A stretch of DNA of 64,000 nucleotides from Cymodocea nodosa (GCA_036874045.1 CM072343.1:7274001-7338000); one strand, 5' to 3'. Positions 1 to 12,416 are shown, counted from the stretch's first letter. Translations and numbers: made by a program. Notes: generated by a model from the sequence alone, not told the origin.

Positions 1-2
1 GC

Positions 3-1080
3 CAAAATCTTAATCGTCCTCCTTTATTTGATGGAATACATTTTGAATATTGGAAATATAGGATGACTGTTTTTCTTCAAAGTATAGATCATAAGTTGTG
101 GTTCATGATTTCTAAACCATATACTCTGTTAACTACTCCTTATAATACTTGGACAATTACTGAAAAAGAAAATGAAACTCTAAATGCTAAGGGCTTAAAT
201 ATTTTATTTTGTGTATTAAGTTATGAATAGTTCAGTAAAGTGTCGGCTTATAAATCTGCATATGAGGTGTGGCATGCATTAGAAGTTTCACATGAAGGTA
301 CTTCTCAAGTTAAAGAGATAAAAATAAACATGTTGATTCATAAGTATGAACTCTTTAAGATGCATGAAGATGAAAATATTTCTGAGATGTTTTCCAGATT
401 TCTTGATATCATAAACTCTTTAAAATGTTTAGGAAAGAATTTTGAACAGAAGGATTCAGTGAGGAAAATTCTCAGATCCCTAAGTTCTAAATGGTCTCAG
501 AAAGTAACATTAATTGAGGAATCACGAGATTTAAATGTTTATTCTATGAATGAACTTATAGGAAATTTAACAGCTTATGAAGTTCAATTAAATGAATCAC
601 TAAGTCACAACAAACTAAAAATGAAGAAAGAAATAGCCTTCAAAATTAATTCAGATTCTGATATATCTACTAATTCTGACGAGGATTTGATTTTACTAAC
701 TAGGAAATTCAAGAAAGCATGGAAAGCTAAGAAACAGCAATGGAACAAAAATGATAAACCCTCAACGTCAAAATCATTGAATGACAAGAATTCTTCATCT
801 AGAAAGTATGTATGTTACAACTGTAAGAAACCTGGACATCTTTCTCCAGATTGTCCTATGAGCAAAATGAAAAGCAAAGTAGGACAAATTAGAAGAAGAC
901 GGCTCAGAAAACTTAGAAAAAGTTTTACAAGAAAAAGGCTTTGAAGGTCACTTGGGATGACACGTCTGAAGAGTCTGAATTTGAGGAATCAGCATCAAAA
1001 TCTTCACATTCAGAAGGAGAACAAGAGTTAGAAGACGTTGCTCATGTGTGCCTCATGGCAAATGAGTTTGAGGAGGAAAC
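3..1080 (+). pseudogene. gag: Copia A gag (nucleocapsid/capsid), 5' truncated by window, decayed
   Basis: Encodes the structural Gag protein that packages element RNA. The visible start matches the copia gag region rich in aromatic residues (EYWKYRM). A CCHC zinc knuckle (CYNCKKPGHLSPDC) lies at 813-854, followed by a Lys-rich and then an acidic, Ser-rich tail. An amber stop at 228-230 replaces a CAG present in copy B. A one-base loss near 861 shifts the frame before the protease. The coiled-coil segment seen in copy C is absent, and the sequence passes directly into the protease leader at about 1072. Confidence 0.88.
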
Positions 1081-4000
1081 AACATCAAAATAGATCTTGG
1101 ACAGTGGAGCATCAAGTCACATGACCGGACAAAAAAGTCTATTACAAAATTTTTCAAATACCATGAAAGGAAGTGTAACATTTGGAAACAAAAGTAAAGA
1201 TAAAATCATAGGTATGGGCAATGTTCAAATAACTCCTACTTGTGTTATTTCGAATGTACTATATGTAAAAAACCTAGGATTTAATTTGCTAAGTGTCATA
1301 AAACTAACTGAAAATGGATATTATGTAGTGTTTGAAGATAATGTATGCAAAATAATTGATAAAAATACAGATGAAATTAAGTTTATTGCTAAAAGAAAAG
1401 GTTCTGTATGTATTTTATCTTTACCTTCTGGTGTAGTTGATTTAAATTCATGTTTGCTAGCTGAAACTAGTGATGCATATCTATGGCATAGAAGGATTGG
1501 GCATATAAATATGAGACTGTTACATAAATTATCTAGAAAACATTTAGTGAGAGGTTTACCAAAGATTAAATACTCAAAAAACTTTGTGTGATGCATATGA
1601 GTTAGGTAAACGTCACAAAAACTCTTTTAAATCCAAAACTGATATTTCAAGCAAGAGAGTCTTAGAACTTATACATATGGATTTATTTGGACCAACAAGA
1701 ATCATGAGTCATGGTGGTAAACGGTATGTATTTGTTTTAGTAGATGACTTCTCTAGATACACTTGGGTATATTTTCTAGCATCTAAGACAGAAGTTTTTG
1801 AAAAATTTAAAATGTTTTGCAATTTTGTTCAAAATGAGCAAAGTGTCTCTATTCAAAAACTTAGGAGTGATCAGGGAACTGAATTTGATAATGATCAAAT
1901 GGATAACTATTGTAATGAGCATGGCATTGATCACAGATTTTCTTTTCCAAGAGCACCGTGTCAAAATGGTGTTGTTGAGAGAAAGAATAGATCACTTCAA
2001 GAAATGGCCAGAACTATGTTGAATGAACATAAGTTACCTCAAAATCTTTGGGCTGAAGCAGTAAATACAACTTGTTATGTTATTAACAGAAGTCATTTAA
2101 GACCTCATGTTAATAAAACTTTTTTTGAAATTATGTTTAATAGGGTTCCAAAAATTTCCTATATGAAACCATTTGGGTGCAAGTGTTTTATTCTTAATAC
2201 TAAGGATAAAAGGGATAAATTTCAAGCCAAATCGGATGAAGGAATTTTTGTAGGTTACTCTACTAGAAGTAAAGCCTATAGAGTATATAACAAGACTTCT
2301 AGGACTATTAAAGAAACCCTCCATGTAAGCTTCAATGAAAATTCTCTTAGAGAATCTCAATCTAAAGCTGATAATGATGATATGATCAATTTTCCAAATG
2401 AGTTAGAGATCAATAGAGAGATTGATGATTTATCTAAGAAAATCAAAAATATGAAATTAAATGATCAAACTAATGACGAAAGTGATGGACTTTCAGATGT
2501 TGATGAGAATATTGAGGAAAATCAGAGAAATTGGCGTTATTCTTCATCACATCCCATTACTCAAGTCATTGGTAATATTAATGAGGGAGTTAAAACTAGA
2601 GCTTCAGTAAATTTAAATAGTATGTGTATGTTTGTTTCTATGGTGGAACCAAGGAATATATAAGAAGCATTATCTAATGAAAATTGGATAGTGGCAATGC
2701 AAGAAGAACTAAATCAATTCATCAGAAATGATGTATGGGAATTGGTCTCTCCACCAGAACATTAGTCCATAATAGGTAGAAAGTGGATCTTTAGAAACAA
2801 AACTAACGAAACTAGTCAAATTATAAGGAATAAAGCTAGATTAGTTGCACAAGGGTATACATAGGAAGAAGGATTAGATTATGATGAAACATTTGCTCCT
2901 GTGGCTAAGTTTGAAAGTATTAGAATATTATTGGCCTATGCTTGTTATATGGATTTTAAATTATATCAAATGGATGTAAAGAGTGCATTTCTAAATGGTT
3001 TAATCAATGAAGAAGTCTATGTAAAACAACCACCTAGATTTGAAGATATTAAAAATCCTAACTTTGTGTATAAATTGAAGAAAGCCTTATATGGTTTGAA
3101 GTAAACACCTAGATCATGGTATGAAAGATTGTCTACTTTTTTAATAGAAAAAGGCTATATCATGGGAAAAGTGGATCATACTCTATTTATTAAGAAAGAT
3201 GGTAAAGATCAGATTGTTGTTCAAATATACGTGGATGATATAATCTTTGGAGCAACCTTTGATAAGTTGATAGAAATATTATCTGAAGAGATGTCTAATC
3301 AATTTGAAATGAGTATGATAGGAGAACTTTCATATTTTCTAGGACTTCAAATTAAGCAAATGGATAAAGGTATATTTTTAAATCAGGAAAAATATGCAGA
3401 TGAAATGCTTAAGAAATTTAATTTTAATGATACAAGGATTCGAGGAACTCCTATGAGTACTACTTTAAAGTTAGATATTGATGACATAGGAAAATCTATA
3501 GATCAAAGAAAATACAGAAGTATGATTGGTTCTTTACTTTATTTGACTACTAGTAGACCTGATATTATGTTTGCTGTGTGTGTTTGTGCTAGATTTCAAT
3601 CTAATCTTAAAGAATCACACTTAATTGTAGTTAAAAGAATATTTAGATATATACAAGGAACTAAAAATTTCAGACTGTATTATTCTAAGGATAGTTAAAT
3701 AGATCTTATAGGATATACTGATGCTGATTATGCAGGATCTAAATCTGATAGAAAGAGTACCAGTGGCACATGTCAATTATTGCGAAATAATTTGGTGTTA
3801 TGGTTTAGTAAAAAGCGAAATTGTGTAGCACTTTCTACTACAGAAGCTGAATATGTTGCTGTTGCACTGTGTTGCACTCAGATTCTGTGGATAAGGCAAA
3901 CTTTAGAAGATTTTGGATTATCATATGATACAATTGAGATTTATTGTGACAGTAGTTCTGCAATAAATCTTTCCAAAAATCCTGTATTACATTCAAGAGC

Positions 4001-4178
4001 AAAGCATATAGAGGTTAGACATCATTTTCTAAGAGATAACGTAATTAAAGGAAAAATTAAATTAAAATTTGTGTCTAGTAAAAATCGATTAGCTGATATA
4101 TTTACAAAACCTCTAGACGAAAATACATTCTGCAACATTAGATTAAATTTAGGTATTTGTAGGCTATGTGATGTGTAA
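1081..4178 (+). pseudogene. pol: Copia A pol (protease, integrase, RT, RNase H), decayed
   Basis: Polyprotein remnant. The aspartic protease motif DSGASSHMTG is at about 1100-1129. A GAG-pre-integrase/HHCC zinc region (LWHRRIGH) starts near 1480. The integrase core has its Asp in HMDLFGP, then RSDQGTEF and NGVVERKN, the D,D,E set. RT has QMDVKSAFLNG near 2970 and the catalytic YVDDIIFG near 3230. RNase H has STTEAEYVA and YCDSSSAI. It ends at TAA 4176-4178. Breaks: TAG at 1092 (Trp elsewhere), a two-base loss near 1585, TAA at 2661, TAG at 2763 and 2862, TAA at 3102 and 3696. Confidence 0.92.
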
Positions 4179-5725
4179 AATGCTTAAACTCCACATAAAA
4201 AGATAAATATTATTGATGATGTTGTTCACCTCATAGATATTATATATTTATTATAAATATCTAAAGTAATATCTAAACTGCTACTTAAGATACTATGTAT
4301 TTATTGTAAAATCATAGTAGTATCTTATTGATTTTAAGTAGTTTATCAATTTTAATGGTTTTTACGATTTTAAGTGGAAGTGTAAATGAAAAACATTAAA
4401 TACTTCTGACATTCTGAAATTTTGATTAAATGTTTTCTTTGAATCAAGGAAAATGCATATGATCATGCATAAATTTGACTTAATTGATTAAACTTGTAGA
4501 ATAAGTTATATGTAACTCATCTTAAACTTCTAATCAAAAGTATAAGCTTATTGAAACTGATTCATATTCTCACTATAATCATAGAAGTAAAAATTGTATG
4601 AGATTTGTGTTTTATTGCATCTGTATTAATGGAATACATATATACTGTGCTTAAAATGAAAAGTGCTTACAAAGTGAAAATCTTTGAGAGTTTATTGATC
4701 AGTTTGATCACGAGCCTTTTGTACTTGAGCAGATAGGTATGTAAGGATTGTTGTCTTGAAAAAGGATTCTTTAAATCTGGCAACCTAAGGTCTTGATCAG
4801 ATCTGGGATTGTTGACTGAAAGCTCATTACACGGGTAGATCAGAAAGCTCTTGTCTGATTCAAGCTTTTCAAACTAACTTTTAAAGAAAATTATCAATAT
4901 TTACTATTTTGAGAAGAAAAAGTTGTTTCATTAATTACAGATATCTTTGAATCAACATTAGTACTTTTGAAAATGTTTATTTGAGATACATTCTTTTATT
5001 CTCCTTGAATTAATCGAATTGAGTTCAAAGTTGTGTTTTTGATTCATATACAGTAGAAATTGATTCTGGAAATCATTTTTGATGATGTCAGGATAACGGA
5101 AGTCTCTGAAAAGAAAATGTAAAAGTATAGTTATACTTAACATCTATTGTCACTACAAGTATATTTTGTATTTTAATTGAATATATTTGAAGTATATTTG
5201 TAGGGGGAGCATTAACAATCTCAAAAACAGATTAATATAATTTAAAATACAAATCTTAGTTAATCTGAATTAATGTCCTCTTAAAATCTTGATGAAATTA
5301 TTTAAAAAGACAAATAAACTATTCTAGATTCAAAAGACAAAATGTTCAAATAGTTTACAATGTTCTCAAGATAATGTTAAGTTTAGCATGTGTGTTGTTT
5401 TCAGAAGGTTTTAGTTGGAAGCATCTGAAACTTGTTTAAGTGTACTAACTAGACATTATATTAGATAAGGTAATGTGTAAAACTACCTCTAGACAGCGTT
5501 TTACTCGTTAGGTTAGTTAACTCAACGAGTTATACTTGAATATTTCGGGTACCTTGATTGAATAAACTTTATTCAATATTTATTTAATTTCTAAACCCGA
5601 CTTATCTTCACGTTGAGTTATACGCCTAAAAACCCTATTTAAACACTTATAACACGGGGACTTAGGTTATTTGTAAACTTTGTCAAGAAAATCTTTCCTG
5701 CTTGTTGCTGTTACAACCTACGACG
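4179..5725 (+). other. Copia A non-coding spacer between pol and third ORF
   Basis: No sustained reading frame. It is conserved in B (28731-30361) and C (51630-53219). It holds an internal polypurine tract (ggggga) at 5203-5208 and inverted copies of the CTCAACGAG/CTCGTTAGG motif near 5505-5535. About 90 bases before the third ORF it has a TATA-like site (ctatttaaac, near 5635). Roughly 4240-5150 is also recognisable, in reverse complement, in the gypsy element at 34260-35130. This is either a 3' UTR/leader or a promoter for the third ORF. Confidence 0.7.
5203..5208 (+). promoter_or_regulatory. Internal polypurine tract of copia A
   Basis: Short purine run (gtagggggagc context) in the post-pol spacer, retained in B near 29838 and C near 52693. 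Multiple polypurine tracts upstream of the 3' LTR are a known Sirevirus trait. Whether this one primes plus-strand DNA is not shown. Confidence 0.5.
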
Positions 5726-7925
5726 ATGGTCTCCAAGTTCTACAAAGGTTGTGGCAGAGGAAAAGGCAAAAGCAGAAGAGATGCAAAAGGAAAAGAAATA
5801 GAGAATGATGAAGTTCCACGTACTTGGTTCAAGAAAATATTTCGAGTGGACAAAAGGTTAGAAGAACTTTATAGAGATTACTACTTTTCTTAGGATATAT
5901 TAAATGAAGTTAGACAAGAACTTCAACATACTGATGCAAGTATTACATACATGGGTATTCGAAGTAAATATGATAGAGAATACAAAATGAAATGTGCTGA
6001 GATTGCATTTTTGGAACAGTATGCAGAATATTTGGAAAAAGGTGTAGGTTCATCAAATAGAACTCCTCAAACTCCTATAAATGGTACAAGACTACATGCA
6101 TTTGAGGAAGAGCATGAATCAGCTGTCCCTACTCCTTTATATTCAAAACAAGTAGAATCAGATATTGCTGTAGACAAAACAAAAGTTGATAGTCTTCGAA
6201 AGGCCGTTGCAATAGAAAGTGCCTTAGAAGAATTAAAGCAGAAAACTTTTATGGAGCAATTTGAAAAGAAAACAGCAATACTTGAAAAGGAGAAACAGAA
6301 ATGTTATAGAAGAAGAAAAATCAGAAAAATTATGTCTAAGGAAACAAAGTATATTGGAAAAGGGCAATCAGATGAAAATTTATTTCCAAAGGACAATGTA
6401 TATCTAGACATTGTACCTTATTGTGCATCTGATAAACTCATCAGTTCCGAACACACTGAAACTGATGAAGATAATGAGACTTTATTTTCCCTTGTTAGAA
6501 AGCTTGAGAAGAAATACAAGTCAAATATGAGCTCAAGTTTTTCTATTATTACAAGTCCTGATGATGCAGAAATTGACAAATTAGAGCATCAGGCACCTGA
6601 CATTGAACAAGTTATTGCAGATATAATTGACAATGTTGAGGTAGTAACTAGTTCAGAGGCTGAATTGTCTGGAGTAGCAGATATTGAAATTGTTAAGACT
6701 CCAGAAGAGCTAAAAGTTAACCAGCCTTCTACAGAATCTATAGAAGCAGAGTTTGAGAATTCACAGCATGAATCAATGGAAATATCTGTTGAACAAAATG
6801 AACAATTACAGACAGATACACTGGCTATAGAATTTGTGGAAAAACTGTACTCTGAACATTCTATAGAGACTGAACAGATGAATGTTGAGCATATTGACAA
6901 TGTTCCTAACACTGTTGAAGCTGGAGAATCAAGCTTACCTGAGCAGCTTCAAGATAATATTTTGGAAGAGGAACAACATGACATTCATTTTGAAGAAGAG
7001 GTTCCTGAAGATGAATTAAACTCTGAATCACGGCTTCAGGTATCACCTTCTTTGTGTACAATGTTAAACATTCAAGGTAATACAATTCATTTTAGATCTG
7101 AAGAAGCATTGCAGAAATACAATAATCTGATTACATGTCAGATTCTCCATGCTCGTCCAATAAAATTCAGAAATTTGATGGACATAAGAGATCTGTTTGA
7201 GTTTCAAGGCCTCATTAAATTCTTGCTAGTAGGAACGAAATGGAAGCAATACACAGAGCTTATTGCAGCTTTTTATAGCAATCTGGTCAAGAATGAAAAT
7301 TTTCTGAAAACTCAAATAAATGAATAGGAGTTTATATTATCTCCTGAGTTAATTTTTGAAGTTTTAGGATTAAAGAATGAAAGTGTTGTTACCAACAGAT
7401 TTGACATGATAAGACAACTGGAATGCAGAGGCAAGGTTTATTGCAAATATATTGCATGCAAATTTAATTCAGAGAGTTGGACACAATATGGAAGTGAACA
7501 AAAGTTGTTTATATGCAACTTATAGCTTGCTGAATAGAATTCAAATCAATTGGTTTGATGTTTTCACTTCTCAACTACAGCATATGAGTTCAAAGTTATT
7601 TTATGGTGATGCTGTATGTAGACTCATTACAAGCCAATTAAATTTATCCGACTGGCCCTCTGAAACTAAAGGCATGAGAGCATTTAGTGTCAAAGATTTG
7701 CAAAAATTCCAAGCCATGCATAAACCTCAACGACAACAACAACAACAACTTGATACAGACCATATACAACAACAACAACAACAAAGTTATTCAGTTCAAG
7801 CAGAACAGCAAACCCAGCTACCTCTTGACTTAGATGCAGTGCTTAACGACATCAGAAATGATATTAGGCATCTAGGAGATAAAATATGTAATGCTATAAG
7901 TGATATACTTAGGAGGGGTCGCTAA
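5726..7925 (+). pseudogene. Copia A third ORF (putative plant transposon-protein domain), decayed
   Basis: Start chosen at ATG 5726 (MVSKFYKG), which is conserved in B and C. Layout: basic Gly/Lys/Arg N terminus; charged helical region; long acidic Glu/Ser-rich middle; a globular domain from about 7050 (RDLFEFQGL, AAFYSNLV, LSPELIFEVLGL, NRIQINW, KLFYG); a polyglutamine stretch encoded by CAA repeats near 7727-7790; a short helical C terminus ending LRRGR. The globular part fits the plant-retrotransposon domain I recall as Transposase_32. No signal peptide or membrane segment is visible, so 'envelope-like' is not supported. TAG stops are at 5891 and 7325, and about 77 bases are missing near 7424 relative to C. 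Confidence 0.8.
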
Positions 7926-8427
7926 TTGTTTTTGTTTGTTTCTGAATACAAAATGTAATGTTTGTATTACTTGTTTGATTCATTGAACAATACATTTTTC
8001 TGTAAATATCTTCAATTATTATTCTTGTTTACAGAAAGAGTTGTTGTAATTGTAATTCTCTTATATATGTATATATATTATTTGTAATTATGTTTTTGAT
8101 TAATGACAAAAAGGGGGAGAAATATTATAAAAAGATGATTATGATCTTAATTGCATATATATATTATAAAAGGAGATGCTATTTAAATGGTTATTGTAAT
8201 CTGACAGATGATAATTAGAAAACTGATACTTATATAATTATTGACATTTGAGAGTTTTAGTTCTGAGAGGTAAAATTTACACAAACAATAGAAATAAGCT
8301 TAAGTGAACTTAAGTCAACAAACAAATTTGTTGAATTAAAAGTTAACCCAACGAAGGTGCTTTGTTGAGTTATACATATTTCATAATTGATTTAATATGG
8401 TTTTGTCATCATCAAAAAGGGGGAGAT
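7926..8427 (+). other. Copia A 3' untranslated region with two polypurine tracts
   Basis: Short AT-rich stretch from the third-ORF stop to the 3' LTR. It has one purine tract at 8107-8120 and the main tract at 8414-8427, directly against the LTR. A short CTCAAC/GTTGAG repeat pair lies near 8340-8370. The same arrangement is present in C (55496-56005) and, inverted, in F (63453-63950). Confidence 0.8.
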
Positions 8428-10105
8428 TGTTGAGTATTTTTGTTTTGATGATGTGTGCTGAATGAAAATAATCATATTTGCTCAATTACTATTGCTTGTG
8501 AAAAGAAATTAAAATCATCAATTAATACAGAAAAAGCTTACTGATATAAATACTTGTCTGTATTGGATCTGAAGTTAATAACTAGTCGTTTCGTTGCATT
8601 AATTTCTCATTTAGCTAAACTTTAAGTTAACGTGTGTTTTTATTGAAAAGCATGATATGTTTTAATGTTATATCTTTTGTATCATGAATAGTGCACGTTT
8701 AGACAACTCGTTAAGTTAGAGTTTTGTTTGTATAGAGGTCACGTGAGAACTCGTTAAGTTAGAGTCTTAAAGGTTAAAATAGGTCACGTGATAACTCGTT
8801 AAGTTAGTGAGTAAAAGGAGAGACGAACTCATTATGTTAGTGTTATACACGTGGTGAAATTATAAGTTATGAATGTTGTATTGTATCATGTGAGGTGCAC
8901 ATGTTTAACTCATTAAGTTAACATAACTAAACGTGTTGAGTTGCTATATTGAACACTAAGGCAACGCGTTAGGTTAGCGTTATAAACTTAAGTTGTTATT
9001 TTTGCACGTGGTAAAATTCTTATTATAAAAACATTTGTTTATTACTGGTTTGTTGAGTTATCATAACACAACGGAGATGGTTCGTTGAGTTATCATAATA
9101 CAACGGAGATGGTTCGTTGAATTAGTATAATACCACAAACTTAGTTCGTTGAGTTAGCTACAGTACTTGTCATGTGAAATGGCACATGAGGAACTCGTTA
9201 AGTTAGAAACGTTAAGTTATATATATACTTGTGTTACTCATTTAGTTAACATTGAAGTAACGACTTCTTATTACACTGATGAAAAACTTTTGGACGAGAA
9301 AGTTTATTTTGTAGGAAATTTTTCAGAGATCCAGGACTGATGATTAAGGAAAATTCGAAATATAAACGTGGGTTAGAACATGTGTGTTTCGATGAAGGAA
9401 AAAGAAAAGACGTAGAGAAGTGGAAAACTGGTGGTGGTTAGACATGAAGGATATGCATGAAATGAAGATACAGTATAAAAGACATAGAATTCTCGTTGAT
9501 CAATTTATCCTTGCACACAAAAAGAAAAATCTTTTCAAGGATAAAACCATCCCTGCACACCAAAAGAAAAATCTTTTTCAGGGATCAAAAACACCTTCTC
9601 GTGGAAAATCTCTCAAGTGGAAGAAAGTTTAGTGAAACATAAAAAGGTAAGATTTTCGTCATTAAAGATTTGAATTATCAGAAGGAAGAAAGTTCAGTGA
9701 AGCATAAAAAGGTAAGATTTTCGTCACTGAAGATTTGAAGTATCAGAAGAAAGCAAATTCGGTGAAGCATGAAAGGACAAGATATTCGTCATTGAAGAAT
9801 TGCTGAAGAAGAAAAAGAAGAAGAAGAAAGATCTCAAATAGGGAGAAAAGTTTTAAATTCTGCAAATTAGTTTTCTCTATTTGTAGTTATGAAATTGTTT
9901 AGATGATACATGGTATCGAAATATAATTGCATCTACAATTTTTGAGGAGAATTGAATTGTATATTGTAATTGAAACCTTGAATAAAAATGATTTTATGAA
10001 AACAATGTCTCAACTTGTTTTTGAGTTTTAAAGTTTCAATTATATTTCAGAAAATATTAAAAATACACATTTCACCCCCCTCTTGTGTAGCCATACGATC
10101 CTTCA
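8428..10105 (+). repeat. 3' LTR of copia A
   Basis: Begins TGTTGAGTA immediately after the polypurine tract and ends ccatacgatccttca; sister copies end cctaca. U3 carries about eleven copies of a CTCGTTAAGTTAG-type unit between 8700 and 9210, interspersed with CACGTG sites (near 8742, 8785, 8850, 9005). A TATA box (tatatata) lies near 9219. Downstream of it are leader repeats: a Lys/Asn/Leu-coding unit near 9510-9590 and a 50-bp unit repeated three times from 9632 to 9800. Confidence 0.9.
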
Positions 10106-11707
10106 ATTTTGTTTTGATGATGTGTGCTAAATGAAAATAATCATATTTGCTTAATTACTATTGCTTGTAAAAAGAAATTAATATCATCAATTAATACAGA
10201 AAAAGCTTACTGATATAAATACTTGTCTGTATTGGATCTGAAATTATATTAAGTTAATAACTTGTTGTTTCGTTGCATTAATTTCTCATTTAACTAAACG
10301 TTAAGTTAACGTGTATTTTTATTGAAAAACATGATATATTTTAAAGTTATATTTTCTGTATCATGTACAGTGCACATTTAGACAACTCATTAAGTTAGAG
10401 TGTTATTTGTATAGAGATCACGTGAGAACTCGTTAAGTTAGAGGCTTAAAGGTTAAAATAGGTCACGTGAGAACTCGTTAAGTTAGTGAGTAAAAGAAGA
10501 GACGAACTCGTTAAGTTAGTGTTATACACGTGGTGAAATTATAAGTTACGAATGTTATATTGTATCACGTGAGGTGCATATGTTTAACTCGTTAAGTTAA
10601 CATAACTAAACACGTTGAGTTGCTATATTGAACACTAAGGCAACGCGTTAGGTTAGCGTTATAAACTTAAGTTGTTAGTTTTACACATGGTAAAATTCTT
10701 ATTATAAAAACATTTGTTTATTACAGGTTCGTTGAGTTATCTATAACACAACGGAGTTGGTTTGTTGAGTTATTGTAACACCACGGAGATGGTTCGTTGA
10801 GTTAGCGTAACACCACAAAATTAGTTCGTTGAGTTAGCTACAGTACTTGTCACATGAATTGGCACATGAGGAACTCGCTAAGTTAGAAACGTTAAGTTAT
10901 ATATATACTTGTGTTACTCATTTAGTTAACATTAAAGTAACGACTACTTATTACATTAATGAAAAATTTTAGACGAGAAAGTTTATTTTGCAGGAAATTT
11001 TTCAGAGTTCCAGGACTGATGATTAAACAAAATTTGAAATGTAAATGTGGGTCAGAACGTGTGTATTTCGATTTAGGAAAAAGAAAAGACGTGATGAAGT
11101 GCAAAACTGGTAGTGATTAAACGTGGAGGATATGCATGAAATGAAGATATAGTATAAAAGGCATAGAATTCTCGTTGAACAAACTATCCCTGCACATCAA
11201 ATGAAAAATCTTTTAAGGAATCAAACTATCCCTGCACACCAAAAGAAAAATCTTTTCAAGGATCAAAAACACCTCTTCGGGGAAAAGCTCTCAAGTGGAA
11301 GAAAATTTAGTAAAGTATAAAAAGGTAAGATTTATGTCACTGAAAATTTGAAGTATCAAGAGAAAGCAAATTCAGTGAAGTAGAGAAAGACTATATATTC
11401 ATCATTTAAGAAGAAAAAGAAAAAGAAGAAGAAAGATCTCAAACAAGGAGAAATGTTTTAAATTTCGCAAATTAGTTTTCTATGTTTGTAGTTATGAAAT
11501 TGTTTAGATGATATATGGTATTGAGATATAATTGCATCTACAATTTCTGAGGAGAATTGAATTGTATATTGTAATTAAAACCTTGAATAAAAATGATTTT
11601 ATGAAAATAGTGTCTCAACTTGTTTTTAATTATTGAAGTTTCAATTATAAATGAAAATGTTGAAAAGCACAATTCACCCCCCTCTTGTGTAGCCATACGA
11701 TCCTACA
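10106..11707 (+). repeat. Second copia LTR, abutting LTR of A
   Basis: Near-full LTR of the same family, same orientation, missing its first eight or so bases; it starts at the equivalent of attttgttttg. It ends at the canonical cctaca (11707). It is followed by agtgg, the same five bases that precede and open the primer site in B and C, and then unrelated sequence. It contains the same repeat array, CACGTG sites and TATA box as the 8428-10105 LTR. Confidence 0.85.
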
Positions 11708-12050
11708 AGTGGAAATATAAACAAGAAACACAAGAGAATTTTAATTGGTTCACCAACTTGGCTAGTCCACCCCTAAGGGTCACTTGGGCTTCACTAAGTG
11801 TTTCAACTCTTACAAATACTTGCTTTCAGGTCGAAGCAAGAACCAACCACTTGAGCTTTCTGGTTGTATCTCTAATAAACACTTAGAAGTTTTTAGTTAT
11901 AAACTTCAGAAAACCAAGACTTAGAAGTTTTTAGGTATAAACTCCAGAAAACCAACATCTTGAGTTTTTAGGTTAAAACTCAAACCAACTTGTTGAGTTC
12001 GTAGGTCTAAATATAGTAAGTTACCATTTGGAAAAATATATACAGAATTT
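11708..12050. other. Unassigned segment with 38-bp tandem repeat
   Basis: No convincing gene. It contains two and a half copies of a 38-base unit (11881-11918, 11919-11956, partial to about 11989) built round an acttagaagtttttag core. The left part (11720-11880) does not match any other segment of the window that I could find. It may be a fragment of another element or old host DNA. Confidence 0.5.
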
Positions 12051-12179
12051 AATTTTGATTCAACCGAGGAATATAACGGTTTGATCGAAAATTCTAAAAT
12101 GATGAAAAAATTAAGAGGCAATTAAACCAAAAATTCTTCGGTCTTGACTGAAGTAAAAATTATTATTATAAGTATTTTT

Positions 12180-12360
12180 ATTAGTTATAACTTTACGAAA
12201 AGTCCATTGAGTTATGCTTAACTCAATGAACTTACTCTATTGAGTCTAGGATTAGTCAACAAACTTACCCCATTGAGTTAACTATAACTCAACAGATTAC
12301 TGTAGTTAAGTCCATGGACTTAGTCCGTGAAGTTAATCGTAACTCCACGGAGAGGTAGAT
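12180..12360 (+). repeat. ACTCAACGGA-type inverted repeat cluster in H spacer
   Basis: Successive direct and inverted copies of a motif of the form gttgagttA...TAACTCAAC, capable of several hairpins. Related clusters occur at 32830-32935, 41400-41510, 46980-47080 and 58480-58545, always in gypsy LTR or spacer sequence. Confidence 0.65.
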
Positions 12361-12416
12361 GAGAGAGCGAGAGTTTGCGTGGGAAAATGACCCGATTACC
12401 TGCCTAAACTTAGGGC

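Larger units (their letters stand above)
1..10105 (+). mobile_element. Copia element A (Sirevirus-like), 5' end outside window
   Basis: Ty1/copia LTR retrotransposon in the order gag, protease, integrase, reverse transcriptase, RNase H, non-coding spacer, third ORF, polypurine tract, 3' LTR. Integrase before RT defines copia. The window opens inside gag, and base 1 corresponds to base 24553 of copy B. The third ORF, three polypurine tracts and long post-pol region point to the Sirevirus lineage; that assignment is inference from architecture. All reading frames carry stops or frameshifts, so this copy cannot act alone. Confidence 0.9.

Noticed and set aside
6589-6912. 107-codon minus-strand frame opposite the third ORF
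   Set aside because: Ser/Thr-rich shadow of the Glu-rich acidic region on the coding strand; not conserved as an ORF in B or C.
5726-7925. Calling the copia third ORF a retroviral-type envelope
   Set aside because: No signal peptide, membrane segment or cleavage motif is visible; the globular part resembles a plant transposon-protein domain instead.
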